DNA of 64,000 nt from Nesterenkonia aurantiaca. Its GTDB lineage: Bacteria > Actinomycetota > Actinomycetes > Actinomycetales > Micrococcaceae. The first letter of the stretch is position 1. Each line of letters starts with the position of its first letter. The stretch is from assembly GCF_004364585.1 (NCBI RefSeq), contig NZ_SOAN01000002.1, forward strand, positions 65,000-128,999, read 5' to 3'. Under the pieces are notes generated by a model. It saw only the letters and a program-made list of their open reading frames with translations, made no database searches and was not told where the DNA came from. Shown here one piece after another: positions 60,006 through 64,000 of this stretch. The position numbers and the translations under genes were made by a program.

Positions 60006-60965
60006 ATGACGTATCTGCTCGGCTCCCACCACGTGACGCTCTCCGTGGGCAAGGCCCAGGAGGACGTGGACTTCCACACCAAGGTCCTGGGCATGCGGTT
60101 CATCAAGAAGACCGTGCTCTACGACGGCTCCATCCCGATCTATCACCTCTACTATTCCAACGCCCACGGTGACCCCTCCGCCGTGGTCACCACCTTCCCC
60201 TGGGCGCAGCAGGGCCGCTTCGGCACCCGGGGCACCAACCAGGCCCGCGAGGTGATGCTCGCGGTGCCTGCCGGCTCACTGGACTTCTGGGCGCAGCGAC
60301 TGGGCTCGATGCAGATCGAGCATCAACAGTCCGAGCTCTTCGGTGAACGGCGCCTGGCGTTCAACCATCCCTGCGGACTCGAATACGTGCTGGTGGGAGT
60401 GCACGGCGACGCCCGGGTGGGACACCCCGGTCATGGGGTGCCGCCGGAGCACGCGGTGCATGGGATCTACGGGATGGGCATCCATGTCTACGACCAGGAC
60501 CGGATGGTCGACTTCGCCAAGGATGTGTTCTTCCTCGGCGGGGAGATCGCCGAGGCCGGTGACGTGGCCCGGTTCAAGGTCGGTTCCGATGAGTTCGGCA
60601 ACTGGGTGGAGCTGCGCGGCAACCGCACCGACGACCAGGGCACCTGGCGCTTCGCCGCGGGCACCTACCACCACTTCGCCTGGAACTTCGACACCCTGGA
60701 GAACCAGGAGGCCTCCAAGTTCGAGATCGAGGGCGCCGGCTACACCGACATCTCCGAGCTGAAGGACCGCACCTACTTCAAGTCCCACTATGTGCGCACC
60801 CCCGGCGGGGCGCTGTTCGAGCTCGCGGTGACCCACGCCGACGGCGGCTGGGACTGCGACGAGTCCCCCGAGGAGCTCGGCCAGAAGTTCATGCTGCCCC
60901 CGCAGTTCGAGCACGAGCGCGAGCACATCATGTCCCAGCTCGAGCCGCTGCGCGTGGAGGACTGA
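60006..60965 (+). CDS. VOC family ring-cleaving dioxygenase (LinE/PcpA/MhqO-like)
   Basis: This 319-residue protein has two vicinal-oxygen-chelate modules, starting LLGSHHVTLSVGKAQEDVDFHTKVLGMRFIKKTV. The iron ligands are probably His in GSHHVTL, His in TYHHFAWN and Glu in GGALFELAV. Relatives such as LinE, PcpA and MhqO cleave (chloro)hydroquinones or handle methylhydroquinone. Cleavage of a hydroquinone would lead to the maleylacetate used by the enzyme encoded 12 bases upstream. AGAAGGGC precedes the start. Confidence 0.92.
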   Translation: MTYLLGSHHVTLSVGKAQEDVDFHTKVLGMRFIKKTVLYDGSIPIYHLYYSNAHGDPSAVVTTFPWAQQGRFGTRGTNQAREVMLAVPAGSLDFWAQRLGSMQIEHQQSELFGERRLAFNHPCGLEYVLVGVHGDARVGHPGHGVPPEHAVHGIYGMGIHVYDQDRMVDFAKDVFFLGGEIAEAGDVARFKVGSDEFGNWVELRGNRTDDQGTWRFAAGTYHHFAWNFDTLENQEASKFEIEGAGYTDISELKDRTYFKSHYVRTPGGALFELAVTHADGGWDCDESPEELGQKFMLPPQFEHEREHIMSQLEPLRVED

Positions 60966-60971
60966 TCCGCC

Positions 60972-61619
60972 GTGCCCAGCCATGACCAGCTTGCTCTCGT
61001 GCACCACGGCGTCGCCGCCGAGGACGCCCGAATCGTGGTGTACGGGGTCCACGGTCGCACCCAGAGCCCACAGTTCTTCATCGACCTCGCCGCACGCCTG
61101 GAGCTGGAAGGGGTCTGCTGGTGGCTGCCCACCGCGGCGGATCACTCCTGGTATCCGGGGAAGTTCATGGAGCCGCTCGAGTCCAACCAGCCGCAGCTGG
61201 ACCAGGCGCTGGGGGTGATCCAGGATCAGCTCTCGCATCTGCTCCAGACGCGCGACGCCGGAGGGGCCCCGGTGATCGTCTTCGGCTTCTCCCAGGGTGC
61301 GTGCCTGTTGGCCGAACATCTGCTGGTCTCACAACCGCGGGTCGACGGCGCCCTGCTGCACACCGGCGGCTATCTGGGGCCCCGGGCGCGCAGCTTCGCC
61401 GCGGCGCCCGACCCTGGCCTGAGCGGACTCGCGGTGGAGCTGTTCAGCGCCGACGAGGATCCCTGGGTGCCGCTGCACCGGGTCAAGGACACCGCCGCGG
61501 CGTTCGAGGGTCTGGCCGGGGTGACCACGCTGAGCGTCTACCGCGACGAAGAGCACCACATCACCGAGGACGGCGCCGCCCGGATCCGCGAGTACCTCAA
61601 CCGGCACGCCCGGGCCTGA
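60972..61619 (+). CDS. Phospholipase/carboxylesterase family hydrolase (MhqD-like)
   Basis: A 215-residue alpha/beta hydrolase of the carboxylesterase family with the nucleophile elbow FGFSQGACL near residue 100, an acidic SADEDPWVPL segment near 160 and a late EEHHIT with the catalytic His. In Bacillus subtilis, MhqD accompanies the dioxygenase MhqO in hydroquinone resistance. It begins six bases after the dioxygenase stop with a GTG. It probably hydrolyses an ester or acyl product of ring cleavage. Confidence 0.88.
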   Translation: MPSHDQLALVHHGVAAEDARIVVYGVHGRTQSPQFFIDLAARLELEGVCWWLPTAADHSWYPGKFMEPLESNQPQLDQALGVIQDQLSHLLQTRDAGGAPVIVFGFSQGACLLAEHLLVSQPRVDGALLHTGGYLGPRARSFAAAPDPGLSGLAVELFSADEDPWVPLHRVKDTAAAFEGLAGVTTLSVYRDEEHHITEDGAARIREYLNRHARA

Positions 61620-61652
61620 GCCGGCCGGTGCCTGGTGCGTCCGCGGGCTCAG
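61616..61652. terminator. Stem-loop between convergent genes
   Basis: CTGAGCC (61616-61622) and GGCTCAG (61646-61652) are complementary and overlap the stop codons of the esterase and ArsA genes. The loop is 23 bases with no T tract, so termination is uncertain. Confidence 0.4.
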
Positions 61653-62629
61653 CGCAGCTCGTTCGCCAACCGCTGGATCGCCGCCGGGCCCACCAGGTCC
61701 CCGGTGAGCAGCGGCAGCCTGTCCACCGGCACCCCGGGCATCAGCTCGGACAGCGAATCGAGGTGTCGCTGCTCCTGGGCTCGGCGCTGCGCCAGGTACT
61801 CCCCGGCATCGGTGGGGGAGAGCCGATTGACCACCAGCCCGCCGACCTCCACGCCGGCCTCGCGCAGCTGGGCGCAGAGCGCCACCGATTCCAGGACCGG
61901 CAGCCGCTCGGGGGTCAGGACGATCACGAAGCTGCAGGTCTTCGGGTCCGAGAGGACTTCGCGCATCATCTCGAACCGTGCCTTCCGCCGGGTCAGCACC
62001 TGACGGATCCGCTGGTCGCGATTGCTCGGAGAGGTCTTGGCGGGGTCGTCCTCGCCGTCGAGGACCCGCACTGCGGCACCGAAGCGCTCGGCCTTGCTGC
62101 GTCGGGTCAGCAGCCCCGACATCCAGGTGGACATGATCTCCGGCAGCGCCATCAGCCGGGCGGTGTGCCCGGAAGGAGCGGTGTCGAACACGATCAGGTC
62201 GTGGGAGTCCAGGCCGTATTCGATCAGCACCGCGATCCGTTCCAGGATGGCTGACTCATGGGTGCCCGGTGACTGGGCGGAGAGCTTCAGGTGCGCGGCG
62301 ACCTGGGGGTGGAGGTGCTCGGGCATGAAGTCCCGCAGGTTGGCTCCGACCTCGGCGAGATGTTCATCGATGGTGCGCTGCGGGTCGATCTCGATCCCGC
62401 GCAGCACTCCACCGGAGTCCTCGCTGCGGTAGAGCTCCACCGGGTCATCGCCCACGGTCTGGTCCCACAGGTGGCCCAGGTTGTGCGCGGGGTCGGTGGA
62501 GACCAGCAGCACCCGTCGGCCGGCGGCCGCCTGGTGCAGCGCCACGGCCGAGGCGGTGGCCGTCTTGCCCACCCCGCCCTTGCCGCCGAGGAACAGCACC
62601 CGGCGTCGTTCAATCAGGTCCAGCAGCAT
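61649..62629 (-). CDS. ArsA/GET3 family ATPase
   Basis: The 326-residue P-loop ATPase has the deviant Walker [14 protein letters not shown] near residue 16, the switch I-like [14 protein letters not shown] and switch [16 protein letters not shown]. It contains one ATPase unit, like GET3, rather than the tandem pair of E. coli ArsA. The arsenite-binding cysteines of ArsA are not evident. It follows the cory-CC-star gene by 15 bases in the same direction. No arsB, arsC or arsR is nearby, so arsenic efflux is unlikely. Confidence 0.93.
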   Translation of the reverse strand: MLLDLIERRRVLFLGGKGGVGKTATASAVALHQAAAGRRVLLVSTDPAHNLGHLWDQTVGDDPVELYRSEDSGGVLRGIEIDPQRTIDEHLAEVGANLRDFMPEHLHPQVAAHLKLSAQSPGTHESAILERIAVLIEYGLDSHDLIVFDTAPSGHTARLMALPEIMSTWMSGLLTRRSKAERFGAAVRVLDGEDDPAKTSPSNRDQRIRQVLTRRKARFEMMREVLSDPKTCSFVIVLTPERLPVLESVALCAQLREAGVEVGGLVVNRLSPTDAGEYLAQRRAQEQRHLDSLSELMPGVPVDRLPLLTGDLVGPAAIQRLANELR

Positions 62630-62644
62630 CGGTACCGAGTCCTT

Positions 62645-63001
62645 TCAGCAGCAGCCGAGTCCGTCCATCGGGGAGCGCTCCAGCCCCTGACGGGTGTGCC
62701 ATTCATGCATCCGGTCCAACATCTCCGGCAGCAGCTCCAGGGTCATCCCGGAGGCCGGGTTCGGCAGGCCCAGCGCCTCGGAGAGCACCAGCATCATGAA
62801 CAGGTCTTCCTCGTCGCGCTTGGCGCGGGCGAAGACCCGCCGGTACGGGGCGACGTAGAACTCGTGGAGTCCGGCGTTGAACCGCTTCCACAGGCCTGCC
62901 GGCTCGGCAGCGCCGGGGTGACGGGATGGGGGGTCATTCCCCGCTGAGCTTGCGACGGTGTCCGCCTCCCCTGAGTGATCTGGCCTGCCGGTGTGAGGCA
63001 C
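62645..63001 (-). CDS. Cory-CC-star family protein
   Basis: A 118-residue protein whose C-terminus ends in two cysteines (DGLGCC), after a conserved body LWKRFNAGLHEFYVAPYRRVFARAKRDEEDLFMMLVLSEALGLPNP. This matches the family named for a C-terminal CC followed by the stop codon and known to occur next to ArsA-type ATPases. The first 35 residues are polar and poorly conserved, so the start is less certain. The vicinal cysteines could bind a metal or be a handover site. The function is unknown. Confidence 0.85.
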   Translation of the reverse strand: MPHTGRPDHSGEADTVASSAGNDPPSRHPGAAEPAGLWKRFNAGLHEFYVAPYRRVFARAKRDEEDLFMMLVLSEALGLPNPASGMTLELLPEMLDRMHEWHTRQGLERSPMDGLGCC

Positions 63002-63098
63002 CTCATGCTACGCCAGAGCCGAGGCGGCGTGTGCGTCGCGGAAGCGCCTGGCGCTCTATGTGCAGCGCAGGGCGCGGAGGATCGGCATCATCGCCCCG

Positions 63099-63146
63099 GT
63101 GATGTCACCGGTGGTGTCATCGTTGGTGTCACCGTTGGTGTCACCG
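63099..63146 (-). repeat. 12-base tandem repeat at the 3' end of the TspO-like gene
   Basis: Four units of GTGGTGTCACCG type (63099-63110, 63111-63122, 63123-63134, 63135-63146). The stop codon of the TspO-like gene at 63141-63143 lies inside the last unit, so the repeats form the 3' untranslated region. Confidence 0.75.
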
Positions 63147-63926
63147 GTGACGTGCCGCGACGACCACCATGGTGACGGCGGCCCCGGCTGCCGTGGCGGC
63201 CGCAGACGGTGAGCGTCGACGTTGCCCGATGACGACGCCGGCGAATGCCCAGAGGAGCGTTCCGGCGTAGACGCGGGAGGAGACACTGGCCCGTTCCGGC
63301 CCCGATGCGACCCGGGAGCCCAGCGCGCCGAGCCCCGCGAGCAGGGCCGCACCCGCCGTGGCCGCTTTCGGCCCGGCGGGAACAACATCCTTGGCCACGA
63401 GCATGGCGGCCAGGTTCACCCCGCAGGCCGCCTGTCCCCAGGCCGCCAGCATCCCCGCCGCCGGGGCGGCCGCGGCCACCTCGGCGGTGCTCAACACGCC
63501 GCTCCGCTCCGCCCGGGCAATCTGCCGGCGTCCACTCTCGGCCAGCACGGCGATCGCGGCCAGCGCTCCCTGAGCGCTCCAGAACCGTCCGGAGCGCACG
63601 AGCGGCGCCCAGATGCCAGTGGCGGCGAACGCCCCGGCGAGAGGCCATCCCGCCGCACGCCAGATCTCCTGGGTGCGGGCGGGGCCGCGCGCCTGATGGA
63701 CCGCGTAGGCGATGGAGGAGGCAAAGATGGGGAACCAGACGGCGAACGTGTAGCTGGCGGGTTGGATCACGTTGGGCGGAGCGTCCTCACCCCGGAACCG
63801 TGGACCGTAGAAGGTGGGGAGCAACACCTGGGCGGCAGCCGCCGCGCAGGTGAGGATCTGACGTGAGGAATCTCCTGAAGCAGCTGCCCGCACCCGAACG
63901 GGGAGGCTGGGAACGAGGTCTCTCAT
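63141..63926 (-). CDS. TspO/MBR-like membrane protein
   Basis: The 261-residue protein has about six to seven hydrophobic helices. The segment PPNVIQPASYTFAVWFPIF near residue 50 resembles the proline-rich start of TspO/MBR proteins, which bind tetrapyrroles and sense oxidative stress. It is longer than TspO (about 160 residues) and the later helices are Ala-rich and less conserved. It lies on the same strand as, and upstream of, the cory-CC-star and ArsA genes, with a repeat between them. Assignment is by local motif only. Confidence 0.6.
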   Translation of the reverse strand: MRDLVPSLPVRVRAAASGDSSRQILTCAAAAAQVLLPTFYGPRFRGEDAPPNVIQPASYTFAVWFPIFASSIAYAVHQARGPARTQEIWRAAGWPLAGAFAATGIWAPLVRSGRFWSAQGALAAIAVLAESGRRQIARAERSGVLSTAEVAAAAPAAGMLAAWGQAACGVNLAAMLVAKDVVPAGPKAATAGAALLAGLGALGSRVASGPERASVSSRVYAGTLLWAFAGVVIGQRRRSPSAAATAAGAAVTMVVVAARHR

Positions 63927-63970
63927 ATGAACTCCTCGGACGTGGGGGGAGAAGCCGCGGAAGCATGAAT

Positions 63971-64000
63971 TCAGGCGGTCTTCCCCGCTGCGCCTGCGTT
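63971..64000 (-). CDS. Possible 3' end of a further gene, truncated by the window edge
   Basis: On the minus strand the last 27 bases before a TGA at 63971-63973 read NAGAAGKTA and stay open to the window edge. A gap of 44 bases to the TspO-like start would be normal. Nine codons are too few to identify a protein or to be sure that the frame is real. Confidence 0.25.
   Translation of the reverse strand, partial: NAGAAGKTA

Noticed and set aside
61649-62629. Arsenic resistance operon
   Set aside because: The ATPase is ArsA-like by fold only; no arsB, arsC, arsD or arsR homologue is nearby and the metal-binding cysteines are not evident.
63099-63146. CRISPR array
   Set aside because: The units are 12 bases and directly adjacent, with no spacers and no cas genes.

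Overview
The window is high-GC, densely coded actinobacterial chromosome. It has short intergenic gaps, ATGA/GTGA stop-start overlaps, several apparently leaderless starts, GC-ending codons and a gene content typical of Micrococcales (a Nesterenkonia- or Arthrobacter-like member of the Micrococcaceae is my inference, not proven). The rpsF-ssb-rpsR-rplI and dnaB genes, a parS-like palindrome and a cluster of DnaA-box-like 9-mers suggest the left part lies in the origin-proximal half of the chromosome. No tRNA, rRNA, CRISPR array, insertion sequence, phage gene or origin of replication could be recognised.

Layout. 1-5.1 kb: a truncated DUF418 membrane protein, an ABC exporter (ATPase plus permease) and a NarL-type two-component system. 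5.1-8.7 kb: an M18 aminopeptidase and the rpsF-ssb-rpsR-rplI ribosomal/replication operon with a structured leader and a terminator. 8.8-12.6 kb: an LLM flavin oxidoreductase, glutaminase, a 700-base non-coding stretch holding DnaA-box-like sites followed by strong hairpins, and an alpha/beta hydrolase. 12.6-15.5 kb: a stand-alone condensation-domain protein translationally coupled to dnaB. 15.6-23 kb: an SDR protein, a repeat-bearing basic membrane protein, pcp, galK, an Ohr protein, a pirin, two DUF202 proteins and an acidic SurA-like lipoprotein. 23-25 kb: glycerate kinase and a universal stress protein.

25-50 kb is a large sugar-catabolism island. A divergent LacI regulator separates an uncharacterised three-gene catabolic operon (Gfo/Idh/MocA oxidoreductase, DUF993, TIM-barrel isomerase) from araB-araD-araA followed by a ChvE-GguA-GguB type monosaccharide ABC importer. 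Next come a fused SMP-30 lactonase/alditol oxidase, a DUF421 protein, a Gfo/Idh-ThuA-Gfo/Idh operon, a second LacI regulator, a three-gene oligosaccharide ABC importer and a GH51 alpha-L-arabinofuranosidase. Together these would import arabino-oligosaccharides, release L-arabinose in the cytoplasm, and feed it through isomerase, ribulokinase and epimerase into D-xylulose 5-phosphate. LacI-type palindromes and repeated CRP/GlxR-like TGTGA-N6-TCACA sites lie at these promoters.

50-58.7 kb: lactate dehydrogenase, a secreted repeat protein, etfBA, a CitE-like lyase, an acyl-CoA dehydrogenase that lacks both usual catalytic glutamates, a GNAT acetyltransferase and a sugar-type MFS transporter. 58.8-61.6 kb: maleylacetate reductase, an LinE/MhqO-like ring-cleavage dioxygenase and an MhqD-like esterase, a quinone/hydroquinone degradation or detoxification operon with its own palindromic operator. 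61.6-64 kb: an ArsA-type ATPase paired with a cory-CC-star protein, then a TspO-like membrane protein and the last codons of a possible further gene.
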